A stretch of 64,000 nucleotides of DNA from Bacillus sp. 165 (GCF_017742235.1 NZ_JAGHKQ010000007.1:167185-231184); one strand, 5' to 3'; shown: positions 28,567 through 38,215, counted from the stretch's first letter. The notes: generated by a model not told the origin, from the letters alone. Translations and numbers: made by a program.

Positions 28567-29595
28567 TTAGATATGCTGTACACTTTCTTGCTTCGCAAAT
28601 TGTTCCACTACAATTTTCACAAGATCTACTACACGACGGGAGTAGCCCCACTCATTGTCATACCAAGCAAGTACTTTAACTTTGCGATCCCCCATTACCA
28701 TTGTAGATAGTCCATCAATGATAGCAGAATGAGGATTTGTATTGAAATCAATAGATACAAGCGGCTCGTTACAGAATTCGACAATACCTTTCATCGAACC
28801 TTCAGACGCTGCAAAGAATGCATCGTTGATTTGCTCTACTGTTACATCTCTCTTTAAATCTACTACAAGGTCTACAAGCGACACATTTGGAGTCGGTACA
28901 CGAAGAGCCATACCATGCAGCTTTCCAGATAAATGCGGCAGCACTTTTGATAGCGCTTTCGCAGCACCCGTCGTTGTAGGAATAATAGATTGTGCACATG
29001 CGCGTGCTCTGCGTAAATCTTTATGTGGATTGTCGATATTTTTTTGATCGTTTGTATAAGAATGTACAGTTGTCATTAAACCGTTTTCAATTCCGAATTG
29101 CTCATCTAATACCTTCACAACAGGAGCTAAACAGTTCGTTGTACAGGAAGCATTAGAAATGACATCATGATGAGTAATATCTAGTGTCTCATCATTTACC
29201 CCTACTACGATTGTCACATCTTCATTTTTTCCTGGAGCTGTTAAAATAACCTTTTTTGCACCTGCTTCAATATGAAGACTTGCTTTTTCTTTTGAGTTAA
29301 ATTTTCCTGTTGCTTCGATTACAACATCCACGTTTAACTCTTTCCAAGGCAATTCCTTCGGATCTCTTGAGTTTAAAAGGCGAATCATTTTTCCATCTAC
29401 TAGTAAATGATCGTCAAACGCCTCAACCGTTCCCTCAAATTTACCGTGAATTGTGTCATATTTAATCAAATGTGCTAACGTTTCTGCCGGATAGCTGGCG
29501 TTAATTGCTACAATTTGAAATGTATCCTCTTTTACCGCTTGACGGAACACCATTCTTCCGATACGACCGAAACCGTTAATTGCAACATTCATCAT
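28567..29595 (-). CDS. gapB: Glyceraldehyde-3-phosphate dehydrogenase, gluconeogenic type
   Basis: A 342-residue GAPDH. Rossmann start INGFGRIGRMVFRQ, catalytic Cys151 in SNASCTTNCLAP, then the C-terminal WYDNEWGYSRRVVDL. In Bacillus, GapB is the NADP-using gluconeogenic enzyme, repressed by CcpN during glycolysis. This identity is supported by its place between speD and coaE and by a CcpN-type site in the promoter. The ATG at 29595 has GGGGG 8 bases upstream. The terminator at 28523 ends a single-gene transcript. Confidence 0.94.
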   Translation of the reverse strand: MMNVAINGFGRIGRMVFRQAVKEDTFQIVAINASYPAETLAHLIKYDTIHGKFEGTVEAFDDHLLVDGKMIRLLNSRDPKELPWKELNVDVVIEATGKFNSKEKASLHIEAGAKKVILTAPGKNEDVTIVVGVNDETLDITHHDVISNASCTTNCLAPVVKVLDEQFGIENGLMTTVHSYTNDQKNIDNPHKDLRRARACAQSIIPTTTGAAKALSKVLPHLSGKLHGMALRVPTPNVSLVDLVVDLKRDVTVEQINDAFFAASEGSMKGIVEFCNEPLVSIDFNTNPHSAIIDGLSTMVMGDRKVKVLAWYDNEWGYSRRVVDLVKIVVEQFAKQESVQHI

Positions 29596-29646
29596 GTGAT
29601 TATCCCCCTTGATTGAGTTATACTATTCATCCTGAACTCCAATATT

Positions 29647-29673
29647 AGTATAGCACAAAATGAGTATAAGTCA
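29647..29673 (-). promoter_or_regulatory. CcpN-type operators at the gapB promoter
   Basis: TGTGCTATACT (29647-29657, minus strand) fits the CcpN consensus TRTGHYATAYW at all 11 positions and covers a TATACT -10. A second copy, TGACTTATACT (29663-29673), fits 9 of 11, 16 bp upstream. The -35 is poor (AGTGAC). Confidence 0.68.
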
Positions 29674-29715
29674 CTAAACAATTTCATTAATTTTAATAAA
29701 TTTACCTAATTATTT

Positions 29716-30318
29716 TTAATAAAAAATTCCCCATTTTCTAAAAACACCCTGTAGCTGCTTTTCTGTTTCTTTTAGCAGTCCATTATTATTAATGATTTCA
29801 TCAGCAAGGGCAACCTTTTCCGAAAGGGGCATTTGAGATGCAATGCGCGCCTTTGCTTCTTCTTCAGATAAATTATTCCGCTTCATCAACCGCTCCAATT
29901 GTATATCCTTATCAACATATATAAGTAACACTTTCTCTACAAGATGCTTCAAGTTACTCTCAAACAACAAGGGAATATCCAATATAACGGCACGCTCTCC
30001 TGCTTGAATGCATAAGTCTTTTTGCTCATTCATTCGTTTTCGTACGGCTGGATGTACAATACTATTCAATAAGAGCCGTTTGTCCTCATTATGAAAAATA
30101 ATGCTTCCGAGCTTTGCTCTGTCAATTTCACCATTAGATAACAAAATTGTTTCTCCGAATACTTGTACAATTTGTGAATAAGCTTCTTCCCCAGCTTCCA
30201 CTACTTGACGAGCAATAATATCTGCATCAATAACCGGAATACCCATCTCTCGTATCATATTTGCCACCGTGCTTTTCCCACTAGCGATTCCGCCTGTCAA
30301 TCCAATAACTATTGTCAT
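29716..30318 (-). CDS. coaE: Dephospho-CoA kinase
   Basis: A 200-residue P-loop kinase that makes the last step of CoA synthesis. P-loop [16 protein letters not shown] at residues 6-21, [15 protein letters not shown] for substrate binding, and the lid segment [22 protein letters not shown]. Length is normal. It is separated from ytaF upstream by a terminator (30400), so it may have its own promoter in the 30319-30399 gap. Confidence 0.96.
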   Translation of the reverse strand: MTIVIGLTGGIASGKSTVANMIREMGIPVIDADIIARQVVEAGEEAYSQIVQVFGETILLSNGEIDRAKLGSIIFHNEDKRLLLNSIVHPAVRKRMNEQKDLCIQAGERAVILDIPLLFESNLKHLVEKVLLIYVDKDIQLERLMKRNNLSEEEAKARIASQMPLSEKVALADEIINNNGLLKETEKQLQGVFRKWGIFY

Positions 30319-30399
30319 AGTTCTCTCCTCTTCTACTGTATAGTAAGCTTTCTATCCCTGTTAATGTTACTTTCACCCCACTCATTACCTGTTCATAAA

Positions 30400-30434
30400 G
30401 AAAAACGCGAAAATGAGCATCTCATCTTCGCGTT
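30400..30434 (-). terminator. Terminator between ytaF and coaE
   Basis: 14-bp stem AACGCGAAGATGAG/CTCATTTTCGCGTT with one wobble, then TTTTTCTTT on the minus strand. Confidence 0.85.
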
Positions 30435-30442
30435 CCGCTACA

Positions 30443-31081
30443 CTACATTTTCCATATTCCAATCATAATCAACAACACACCCGGTAAAAATGTCAGCTTT
30501 TGCAACCATGCACTGTGAGAAAATAATTGTCCAGCCTTCATCCCTGCAGCCAGAAAAACGGAACTCATCACCGCTACCAAAGCAGCCATAATTAATGGAG
30601 AGTATCCTAACATGGATGCTCCGATTCCTGCACCGAACGAATCAAGCGACAAAGCTAAACCAAGCAGCAATGCTTCAATTCCAGAAATGGTCCCTGACTT
30701 ATCAAAGTCAGCCATAGTCGGTTTGCGTAAAATTTGAATGACGATTCCCAATGATTTGATTTCAAACTTTAACAATGTTTTTTCCTCTATAATTTGCTCA
30801 CTGTCTTTTTTATCGCTTTGAAAAAATTGATAAAGCACCCAAGCTCCAATAGCTATGAGTACAATACCCCCAATTCTCTTTGCAATCACAGGAGAAAACA
30901 CTTGAGCAATGCCATGACCAATCCCCATCGATATCATCATGACAACAGCTGAACAGAGTGCTATGACAACAATCGATTTAATAGGGATGCGTAAATTTCG
31001 CAATCCATACGTAAACCCTACGCTACCGCTGTCTAGACTCAATGTAAATGCTAAAAGAAGAAGTGATAAAGAATGAGACAT
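30443..31081 (-). CDS. ytaF: MntP-like sporulation membrane protein YtaF
   Basis: A 212-residue protein with six hydrophobic segments in two related halves, each with a Leu-Ser-Leu-Asp-Ser motif (LSLDSGSVGF near 15 and LSLDSFGAG near 142), as in the MntP/YtaF efflux-like family. A soluble central loop (residues 90-125) carries KKDSEQIIEEK. The ATG at 31081 follows GAGGAG. The Bacillus subtilis gene is in the sporulation class; the substrate is unknown. It follows mutM in the polA-mutM-ytaF unit. Confidence 0.87.
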   Translation of the reverse strand: MSHSLSLLLLAFTLSLDSGSVGFTYGLRNLRIPIKSIVVIALCSAVVMMISMGIGHGIAQVFSPVIAKRIGGIVLIAIGAWVLYQFFQSDKKDSEQIIEEKTLLKFEIKSLGIVIQILRKPTMADFDKSGTISGIEALLLGLALSLDSFGAGIGASMLGYSPLIMAALVAVMSSVFLAAGMKAGQLFSHSAWLQKLTFLPGVLLIMIGIWKM

Positions 31082-31140
31082 CGTCCAGCTCCTCTCATAC
31101 ATAATGTATATGTATATATATGACAGAAGCCTATCCGATG

Positions 31141-31977
31141 TTATTCATCTATGAAATTTTGACAAACAGGACAAAAATGAGTACCTCGTCCCCCCACAAC
31201 AGTTTTTTCAATCGCCGAGCCGCACCTTACACATGCCTCTCCTTTTCTTCCATACACATAGAGACTATTTTGAAATGAACCGATTTGTCCTTGTGAATTA
31301 ATATAAGTACGAATTGTGCTGCCGCCTTTTTCGACTGCTTCTGTGAGAGTCGCAACAATTTCTTCATAAAGCTTTTGAGTTTCCGCTTCCCCTAATGAAG
31401 ATGCAGGGCGTTCAGGATGAATCCTTGCTCGAAATAATACTTCATCTACATAAATATTACCGAGTCCGACAAGCACCCGCTGATCAAGCAAAACAACTTT
31501 CAGCTTTCGGCTTGTTTTTTCGAGTTGCTCTGTTAAATACTGAGTCGTCAAATATTCAGGAAACGGTTCTGGTCCTAAGTCAGAAAGCGGGAGCGATAAT
31601 TCTTCCTCACCCTTTCGAAATAAATGCATCGTACCAAATTTCCTTACATCGTTATACTGTAATTCTGTTCCATCTGTGAATAAAAAACGGATATGGGTAT
31701 GCTTATCTATCGGTTCACCCGTTTGATTCAAGCGATACTTTCCTTCCATGCGCAGATGAGACACGAGAACATAATGTGTGAAATAAATAAGCAAAAACTT
31801 GCCTCTTCGTCCTACCTTTTCTATCGTTTCTCCACGCAAGCGCTCCTTAAACTCTTCTACATCATCTGGCTCTTTTACAAGCTTTGGATAATCCACTAGC
31901 ACATCTTCTATCATCTTACCCTTAACGAGCGCTTCAAGCGTTCGTCTCACTGTTTCTACCTCTGGTAGCTCTGGCAA
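31141..31977 (-). CDS. mutM: Formamidopyrimidine-DNA glycosylase
   Basis: A 278-residue base-excision glycosylase removing 8-oxoguanine. The catalytic nucleophile is the proline directly after the start, so the start must be the TTG at 31977 giving PELPEVETVRRTLE; a reading to 32019, overlapping polA, would bury it. AGGAAG lies 8 bases upstream. The C-terminal zinc finger is CVRCGSAIEKT...HFCPVC. It follows polA by 13 bp, linking damage removal with gap filling. Confidence 0.96.
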   Translation of the reverse strand: MPELPEVETVRRTLEALVKGKMIEDVLVDYPKLVKEPDDVEEFKERLRGETIEKVGRRGKFLLIYFTHYVLVSHLRMEGKYRLNQTGEPIDKHTHIRFLFTDGTELQYNDVRKFGTMHLFRKGEEELSLPLSDLGPEPFPEYLTTQYLTEQLEKTSRKLKVVLLDQRVLVGLGNIYVDEVLFRARIHPERPASSLGEAETQKLYEEIVATLTEAVEKGGSTIRTYINSQGQIGSFQNSLYVYGRKGEACVRCGSAIEKTVVGGRGTHFCPVCQNFIDE

Positions 31978-31990
31978 TACTCTCACTTCC

Positions 31991-34624
31991 TTATTTTGCG
32001 TCGTACCAAGTCGGACCATAGGAGTAATCTACTTTTAACGGAACAGACAATGCGATCGCATGCTCCATAACTTCAGGAACAAGCTGCTCCAGCTTTGCGA
32101 TTTCTTCCTTCGGTGCTTCAAAAATCAATTCATCGTGTACTTGAAGCAATAATCGCGTTTGCAAATTTTCTTGTTTTAGCCTTTCTGCCATCACAATCAT
32201 CGCCTTTTTAATAATATCAGCCGCACTTCCTTGAATAGGTGTATTCATTGCAGTTCGCTCTGCAAAACTCCGCAAGTTAAAATTTCTACTCGTAATTTCC
32301 GGAATGTACCGGCGGCGCTTAAGAAGTGTCGTTACATATCCATTCTGTTTCGCTTCTTGAATGATAGAATCCATATATGCTTGTACACCTGGGAAGCTTT
32401 CTAAATACTTTTCAATAAATTCCGCAGCAGCCTTCCTAGTAATGCCTAAATTTTGTGATAATCCATAATCGCTGATTCCATATACGATTCCGAAGTTAAC
32501 TGCTTTCGCTTGCCGTCTCATATTAGATGTAACCTCATCTTTAGATACCTCAAAAACGTCCATTGCCGTTTTTGTGTGGATGTCCATATCATGCAAGAAA
32601 GCATCCTTCAGTCCTTTATCACCTGCAATTTCTGCCAGTACACGAAGCTCAATTTGAGAATAGTCGGCTGCGAATATCACCCAATCACTCTGTGACGGAA
32701 TAAAAGCCTGACGAATTTTCCTTCCCTCCTCCAATCGAATCGGAATGTTCTGCAGATTAGGATCAGTTGAACTTAATCGTCCCGTTTGAGTTAATACTTG
32801 ATTAAAACGAGTATGGATTTTTGACGTATCTTCGTGCACAACCTTTAAGAGCCCTTCAATATATGTAGAATATAATTTACCGAGCTGACGGTAATTCAAA
32901 ATTTTAGAGATAATTTCATGGCGATCCATCAGCTTTTCCAATACATCTGCTGATGTTGAATACCCTGTTTTCGTTTTTTTAATAACAGGCAAATTTAATT
33001 TATCAAACAATACCGCACCAAGCTGCTTAGGCGAGTTAATATTGAAAGTCTCCCCCGCCAAATCATGGATTTCTTTTTCAATCTCTTGTAACTGTGCTGC
33101 CAATTCCTCTCCCATTTTTCGCAGCCGGTTTGCATCAACAGAAACCCCGGTATATTCCATGTCTGCCAACACAATAGCAAGGGGCATTTCCAACTCTGTA
33201 AATAACTCATATTGTTCATTCTTCTGCAGTTCTTCAATAAACGATTCTTTAACCTTATACAATGTGCCTGCTTTTCGTACAATGTGATCAGCCAGTACCT
33301 CGAGATTCGGCACTGCTTTCTTTGCACCTTTTCCATATACTTCCTCATCCGATTTAATTGCTTGAGAGTCCTTCATCTTTGCTACTGCCCGAAAATCCTT
33401 ATCTGTCTCTGCAGGATCAAGCAAATAAGCGGCAATAAGCAGATCAAAATCCACTCCCCGCAGTTCGATGCCCTTCCACTTTAGTGCGACTGCTGCACCT
33501 TTTACATCGAATGTGGATTTAGTGACTGCTTCATCTTGCAGCCACTCTACAAATCGTTCTGACACTAAAGCAACATCAGTCGGGATAAAATAGTAACCCG
33601 TTTCATTGGCAATTCCGAAGCCTTGAATCGGTGCATTATGATAATTATCATCATTTACTTCTACAATGAGAGCCGAATTCGGACGTAACACATCATCATT
33701 TATTTCTTCTACTATTTCAAACGAGATATCATCGAGCGGTGCAGCTTCCTTCATCTCAACTCCCGCTCCCATTTTATCAAGCAGCGAGTTAAAGCCTAGA
33801 TTTTCAAATAACGGAACAACCTCTGATGGATTATATGAGCTATAGTTAATATCATTGAGCTGCATTTCAATTGGAGCATTTGTATTGATAGTAGCCAATT
33901 CCTTACTCATGAAAGCTTGTTCTTTATTTTCTTCAAGTTTTTCTTTCAGTTTCTTTCCGCTGACACCCCCTAGATTTTCATAGAGGCTTTCTATCGTTCC
34001 ATACTCCTTTAAGAGTTTAATTGCCGTTTTTTCTCCAACCCCCGGCACACCCGGAATATTGTCAGAAGCATCTCCCATGAGACCCTTCATATCAATAATT
34101 TGTTCTGGTGATAAACTGTACTTTTCATATAATGCGTCTGGTGTATATTCATCTACTTCTGTAATGCCTTTTCGAGTAATGCACACACGTGTTGTGTCTG
34201 ATACAAGCTGAAGTAAATCCCGGTCTCCGGAAATGATTTTCACTTCCATCCCTTGTTCACCTGCTTGCTTAGCTAGCGTACCGATAATATCATCAGCTTC
34301 ATAATTTGGAAGCTCATATCTGGAAATATGGAACGCATCTAAAAGCTCCCGAATAAAAGGAAACTGTTCAGATAATTCAGGAGGCGTTTTTTGACGTCCT
34401 CCTTTATATTCACTAAACGTTTGATGGCGAAACGTTGTTTTTCCCGCATCAAATGCCACTAGTATATGTGTCGGCTTCTCTTCTTCTAAAATTCTCATCA
34501 GCATCATCGTAAAACCGTAAACCGCGTTCGTATGTATTCCTTTGTCATTATTAAGAAGCGGCAAAGCAAAAAAAGCTCGGTATGCAATGCTGTTTCCGTC
34601 AATTAAAACTATCTTTTCTTTCAC
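31991..34624 (-). CDS. polA: DNA polymerase I
   Basis: An 877-residue family A polymerase. N-terminal 5'-3' exonuclease (LIDGNSIAYRAFFALPLL, EADDIIGTLAKQ), a middle 3'-5' exonuclease-like domain lacking the usual acidic triad as in other Bacillus enzymes, and the polymerase with DYSQIELRVLAEIAGD, KAVNFGIVYGISDYGL and QVHDELIFE. The start is a GTG at 34624, 8 bases after GGGGG; the ATG at 34639 lies in front of that site. First gene of polA-mutM-ytaF. Confidence 0.96.
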   Translation of the reverse strand: MKEKIVLIDGNSIAYRAFFALPLLNNDKGIHTNAVYGFTMMLMRILEEEKPTHILVAFDAGKTTFRHQTFSEYKGGRQKTPPELSEQFPFIRELLDAFHISRYELPNYEADDIIGTLAKQAGEQGMEVKIISGDRDLLQLVSDTTRVCITRKGITEVDEYTPDALYEKYSLSPEQIIDMKGLMGDASDNIPGVPGVGEKTAIKLLKEYGTIESLYENLGGVSGKKLKEKLEENKEQAFMSKELATINTNAPIEMQLNDINYSSYNPSEVVPLFENLGFNSLLDKMGAGVEMKEAAPLDDISFEIVEEINDDVLRPNSALIVEVNDDNYHNAPIQGFGIANETGYYFIPTDVALVSERFVEWLQDEAVTKSTFDVKGAAVALKWKGIELRGVDFDLLIAAYLLDPAETDKDFRAVAKMKDSQAIKSDEEVYGKGAKKAVPNLEVLADHIVRKAGTLYKVKESFIEELQKNEQYELFTELEMPLAIVLADMEYTGVSVDANRLRKMGEELAAQLQEIEKEIHDLAGETFNINSPKQLGAVLFDKLNLPVIKKTKTGYSTSADVLEKLMDRHEIISKILNYRQLGKLYSTYIEGLLKVVHEDTSKIHTRFNQVLTQTGRLSSTDPNLQNIPIRLEEGRKIRQAFIPSQSDWVIFAADYSQIELRVLAEIAGDKGLKDAFLHDMDIHTKTAMDVFEVSKDEVTSNMRRQAKAVNFGIVYGISDYGLSQNLGITRKAAAEFIEKYLESFPGVQAYMDSIIQEAKQNGYVTTLLKRRRYIPEITSRNFNLRSFAERTAMNTPIQGSAADIIKKAMIVMAERLKQENLQTRLLLQVHDELIFEAPKEEIAKLEQLVPEVMEHAIALSVPLKVDYSYGPTWYDAK

Positions 34625-34810
34625 GTCACGTACCCCCATTCAAAATGCTAAATACCGTTCTTTCCTTCTTTATATTATCATGACCTGAAACAAGAAGGAA
34701 AATAACGGTTTTCTGAAAAGAGATATTTTCTGGTAAAAAACGGTTAAGACTCGTAGCGATTATACCCCATCAGGTATAAAAAGAACAGACAGCTTTAGAT
34801 TACAGAAAAA

Positions 34811-34834
34811 ACCCCCAGTCCTATAGACAGGGGG
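34811..34834 (-). terminator. Terminator after phoPR
   Basis: Stem CCCCC-GTC/GAC-GGGGG with one A-A type mismatch, then TTTTTT on the minus strand. Confidence 0.75.
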
Positions 34835-34936
34835 ATCGCTCGCTAAACAAAACGAAAACACTTGTACATCAAAAAGGAAGTGACGAGAATAGAAGGGAAT
34901 CTACTCTCGTCCAAAACTACTCCTTGGATGAAGGGG

Positions 34937-34975
34937 TTTTCGTTAATTAGAATAACAGAATATTATTAACGAAAA
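34937..34975. repeat. 11-bp inverted repeat downstream of phoR
   Basis: TTTTCGTTAAT and ATTAACGAAAA, perfect arms, 17-base loop. No T-run follows on the minus strand. Confidence 0.7.
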
Positions 34976-35002
34976 ATGAATGTAATGTTAATATAATGTA
35001 AA

Positions 35003-36766
35003 CTAGCTATTTTTTTGGTATTTCGGCAATATGACTATAAATGTCGTACCTATCCCAACCGTGCTCTTCACCTTAATCCTTCCATTATGCGCCTCTACAA
35101 GATGCTTTACGATCGACAACCCAAGCCCAGTTCCTCCTGTATTGCGGCTACGGGCCTTATCCACACGATAAAATCGTTCAAATATGCGCGGAATTTCCTC
35201 CTGGCTGATTCCGATTCCTGTATCGCGTACAGTAACACAAATCTGTTTCTCTTGATTTTCAAGAGAAACTTGTACTTGTCCTTCAACAGGAGTATACGAA
35301 AGCGCATTGCTCATTAAATTAATAAAAATTTGCTTTAAGCGAAACGCATCAGCTGAAATGATAATATGTTCATCTGCTTGTAAATCTAACTGAATCTGCT
35401 TATCATCTGCTTTTCCCTGCAAGATAACCGTAACTTCTTCCAGAAGCAGCTTCATATCCACTTCTCCTATATTAAGCTTAAAGCCCTGCTGCTCAATTTT
35501 GGAAAGCTCAAGCAAATCTTGAATTAATCCTTGCATTCGATCGCTTTCTTTCAAAATAATGGATAAAAAGTATTCACGCAGCTTTTGATCTTCCATAGCA
35601 CCATCCAAAAGTGTTTCTGAAAATCCTTTTATCGATGTAATAGGTGTTTTAAGCTCATGAGATACATTAGCAAGAAAATCTTTTCTCATTTGCTCCAGCT
35701 TTTTCAGTGCAGTAATATCATGGAACACAAGCACGATTCCCTTCCACTCATGGTTCGTCCCAATAATCGGTGCTCCATACACCTCAAAATGTTTCCGTTC
35801 AATCTTCACCGGAAGCAGGATTTGCTTGCGCACTTTTACTTCTGTCATAAAAATTTCTTCAACCAGTTCAATAATCTGCGTATGTTGAAATGCTTCATAA
35901 TATAGTTGATCTAAGTATTCATCGTTATTTACATGAAAGGTTTCCTTAAACGAACGATTCACAAGGTTAATATAGCCCCGGCTGTCAATTAAAATCATGC
36001 CGCTTCCCATATTTTCAATAAGAGTATGAAGGCGGTCCTGCTGCATTTCCTGAGCTGATGTCATCCGTTGCAAATTCCGTGCCAACACATTAATAGCTTC
36101 ACTAAGCATTCTTGTTTCATCTACATGATCTTCATAAGCCCTTGCTTTATAATTTCCTTTGGCAAGCTCAATGGCAACCGCCGTTACTGATTCTATCGGC
36201 TTTGTATACTGAGCTGCGATTTTTATTCCTAAAAAAACAATAACTATAAAAGCAATGCCAAGACTTCCTATTAACAAGCCCCATATTTTTTGATTAATAT
36301 TCATCAAAGACTCGACAGAAAGACTTGTAATTAAATACTCCTTTTCGTTCCCTTTACTTCCTATTACTATCCCATAATAATGCTTTCCGCTATTCGTATC
36401 GACAACGTGCACTTTATCCCCATCATTTTTCATTTGCTGCAGCAACTGCTGTATTTGTTCAGTTTGCTCAGCCTTTCCTTCTATACCATTGGAGTCATAT
36501 ACGATGCGTTCTCTCTCATCAAGCAACGTAAACTTTACCTTCAAATCTTCCTCTATATCCCTAAGACGCTGTGGTTGTTCCGTCTTTGATATTCTTGTTT
36601 CCTCAATTAACGAGGAAACAAGTTTCAATTCATTCTCTATACGTTTATCTAACGTATCCGTATAGAAACCTTTAAATAATTGTCCTAGTAACAAACCAAG
36701 TCCAATGAGAACGGTTATGATAAGAGAAATTAAAGCAAAAAGAAGCCGGGAGCGAAATTTATTCAT
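35003..36766 (-). CDS. phoR: Phosphate-response sensor histidine kinase PhoR
   Basis: A 587-residue membrane kinase. Transmembrane helices at about 8-30 and 162-182 flank an extracytoplasmic domain. HAMP (about 183-236), PAS (about 245-355), and the kinase core with His370 in FLANVSHELKTPITS follow. ATP-binding motifs NLMSNALSY, VRDTGIGI and GTGLGLSIVKH are intact. The ATG at 36766 overlaps the phoP stop, and GGAG lies 10 bases before it, showing coupling. Signals low phosphate to PhoP. Confidence 0.93.
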   Translation of the reverse strand: MNKFRSRLLFALISLIITVLIGLGLLLGQLFKGFYTDTLDKRIENELKLVSSLIEETRISKTEQPQRLRDIEEDLKVKFTLLDERERIVYDSNGIEGKAEQTEQIQQLLQQMKNDGDKVHVVDTNSGKHYYGIVIGSKGNEKEYLITSLSVESLMNINQKIWGLLIGSLGIAFIVIVFLGIKIAAQYTKPIESVTAVAIELAKGNYKARAYEDHVDETRMLSEAINVLARNLQRMTSAQEMQQDRLHTLIENMGSGMILIDSRGYINLVNRSFKETFHVNNDEYLDQLYYEAFQHTQIIELVEEIFMTEVKVRKQILLPVKIERKHFEVYGAPIIGTNHEWKGIVLVFHDITALKKLEQMRKDFLANVSHELKTPITSIKGFSETLLDGAMEDQKLREYFLSIILKESDRMQGLIQDLLELSKIEQQGFKLNIGEVDMKLLLEEVTVILQGKADDKQIQLDLQADEHIIISADAFRLKQIFINLMSNALSYTPVEGQVQVSLENQEKQICVTVRDTGIGISQEEIPRIFERFYRVDKARSRNTGGTGLGLSIVKHLVEAHNGRIKVKSTVGIGTTFIVILPKYQKNS

Positions 36767-37475
36767 CACCCTTCGGCTCCTCCAGCTTGTATCCTAGTCC
36801 CCTGATAGTCTTTATATAAATTGGCTTTTTCGTATTTTTTTCAATTTTGTCTCGCAAATGGCTAATATGTACATCTACGATGCGCGTATCCCCTGCAAAG
36901 TCGTAATTCCACACAGCACTTAACAATTGATCTCTTGTTAGAACACGACCTTTATTTTTAGCCAAATACATCAACAATTCAAATTCTTTTGGAGTCAACT
37001 CGAGCCTCTCTTCTTGAAAATATGCTTCATAGTATTCAGGCATAATTTTCAAATCAGCAATATTAATTGTGCCGTCTGCCTTTTCATCCGGCGTATTTTC
37101 TTCGCTCAACTTAGTACGGCGCAAGATAGCCTTCACACGTGCAACAACCTCTCTCGGGCTAAATGGTTTGGTCATATAATCATCTGCCCCAAGTTCTAAC
37201 CCTAGCACTTTATCAAATTCGTCATCTTTTGCCGTCAGCATTAAAATTGGTGTCATCACACGCTGTAACCGAAGTTGCTTGCATACTTCCATTCCATCCA
37301 TTTTTGGTAGCATCAAATCGAGGACGATTAAATCAGGACGCTCTTCCATAGCCCTCTGTAATCCTGTCTCCCCATCCATCGCCGTTATAACTTCGAACCC
37401 CGCCTGTTGCAGGTTAAATTCGATTAACGTTGAGATAAATTCTTCATCATCTACCACTAAAATTCGATTACCCAT
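36759..37475 (-). CDS. phoP: Phosphate-response regulator PhoP
   Basis: A 238-residue OmpR-type regulator. Receiver domain with phospho-acceptor Asp53 in LIVLDLMLPKMDG, acidic pair Asp9/Asp10, switch Thr in LMLTAKDD and Lys in DDYMTKPFSPREV. C-terminal winged helix ELTPKEFELLMYL and VDVHISHLRDKI. The ATG at 37475 follows GGAGG. phoR overlaps its 3' end by a few bases. Identity as PhoP rests on sequence and on the position beside polA and mdh as in Bacillus subtilis. Confidence 0.94.
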   Translation of the reverse strand: MGNRILVVDDEEFISTLIEFNLQQAGFEVITAMDGETGLQRAMEERPDLIVLDLMLPKMDGMEVCKQLRLQRVMTPILMLTAKDDEFDKVLGLELGADDYMTKPFSPREVVARVKAILRRTKLSEENTPDEKADGTINIADLKIMPEYYEAYFQEERLELTPKEFELLMYLAKNKGRVLTRDQLLSAVWNYDFAGDTRIVDVHISHLRDKIEKNTKKPIYIKTIRGLGYKLEEPKGDE

Positions 37476-37544
37476 TCTGTTCCTCCAGCCTATATTGTAA
37501 AACCACACTTCATCCGTATATTATCTATCTATTTGTACATTTTA

Positions 37545-37573
37545 ATCATACTATTAAACACTACATTTGTGAA
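37545..37573 (-). promoter_or_regulatory. SigA promoter of phoPR
   Basis: Minus-strand TTCACA (37568-37573), 17-bp spacer, TATGAT (37545-37550), about 65 bases before the phoP start. Confidence 0.65.
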
Positions 37574-37723
37574 CTACTGACTATTTGCTTGAGTAGCATT
37601 CTCATACAAAATGAAGCTACTATCAAAGGAAAGGTTCTCCGCTGACAGAAGCGGGCTATTACGAGCTATTATCTCCTTTTCCCCTCACACTCTTGTATCA
37701 AGGTCATTGAAACAAAATAAAAA

Positions 37724-37740
37724 AGACGCAGACAGCGTCT
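37724..37740 (-). terminator. Terminator after the MaoC-like gene
   Basis: Stem AGACGC/GCGTCT, 5-base loop, TTTTTT on the minus strand. Confidence 0.8.
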
Positions 37741-37741
37741 C

Positions 37742-38215
37742 TTAAAAATTATCCATTGCTTTTTCCATAATAGAAGAAAGTTGGTGCGGCGGGCATACTG
37801 TTAACATTCCTTTAATAACTGTATGTCCTTGTTCATCCTCACCAAATATTCTCATCTCAATCAGATTTTCTTCAGGATAAGCGGCTACTACTTCAAACTC
37901 TAATTGAAGGGTTGCATAGTGATATACTGGCTTAGAAAATTCAAGCTCTTGCCTTACTACATGACTGCCCGGTCCTGGTAAATATTTTGTAACAGCAGTC
38001 GTTACAATTCCTGTAAGCATTGAACTCGGCACAATCGGTTTTTGGTATGGCGTTTGAGATGCATAATCATGTTGAATATACAAAGGGTTGGCATCATCAG
38101 TCAAACCAAGGTAAAGAAGCAAATCCTTATCTTCTATCTTTTCTGTTAACGTAAGCTTTTCTCCAACTGAAATCTCTTCCATTTTACGACCAAGCTTGCC
38201 TTTTTTTCTTAGCAT
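37742..38215 (-). CDS. MaoC-like hotdog-fold dehydratase
   Basis: A 157-residue single-hotdog protein of the MaoC/R-specific enoyl-CoA hydratase family. The catalytic-type Asp/His motif appears as YLGLTDDANPLYIQHDYA near residues 37-54, then PIVPSSMLTGI as the second helix region. Such enzymes hydrate enoyl-acyl groups; the true substrate here is unknown. The ATG follows GGAGGTG. It is monocistronic, between mdh and phoP, with an extended -10 promoter and a cre-like site, so carbon catabolite repression is possible. Confidence 0.8.
   Translation of the reverse strand: MLRKKGKLGRKMEEISVGEKLTLTEKIEDKDLLLYLGLTDDANPLYIQHDYASQTPYQKPIVPSSMLTGIVTTAVTKYLPGPGSHVVRQELEFSKPVYHYATLQLEFEVVAAYPEENLIEMRIFGEDEQGHTVIKGMLTVCPPHQLSSIMEKAMDNF

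Larger units (their letters stand above)
34625..35002. other. 378-bp gap between polA and phoR
   Basis: It contains the polA promoter region (not resolved), the phoPR terminator (34811-34834) and an AT-rich inverted repeat (34937-34975). A 29-codon GTG frame at 34879-34968 has no usable ribosome binding site spacing and I do not call it. Confidence 0.5.

Noticed and set aside
34707..34721. CodY-like box with core TTTTCTGAAAA upstream of polA
   Set aside because: Only 11 of 15 positions match, and polA is not a usual CodY target; in AT-rich DNA this is expected by chance.
34879..34968. 29-codon GTG frame between polA and phoR
   Set aside because: The only ribosome binding sequence touches the GTG, codon use is unremarkable, and the frame ends in the inverted repeat.
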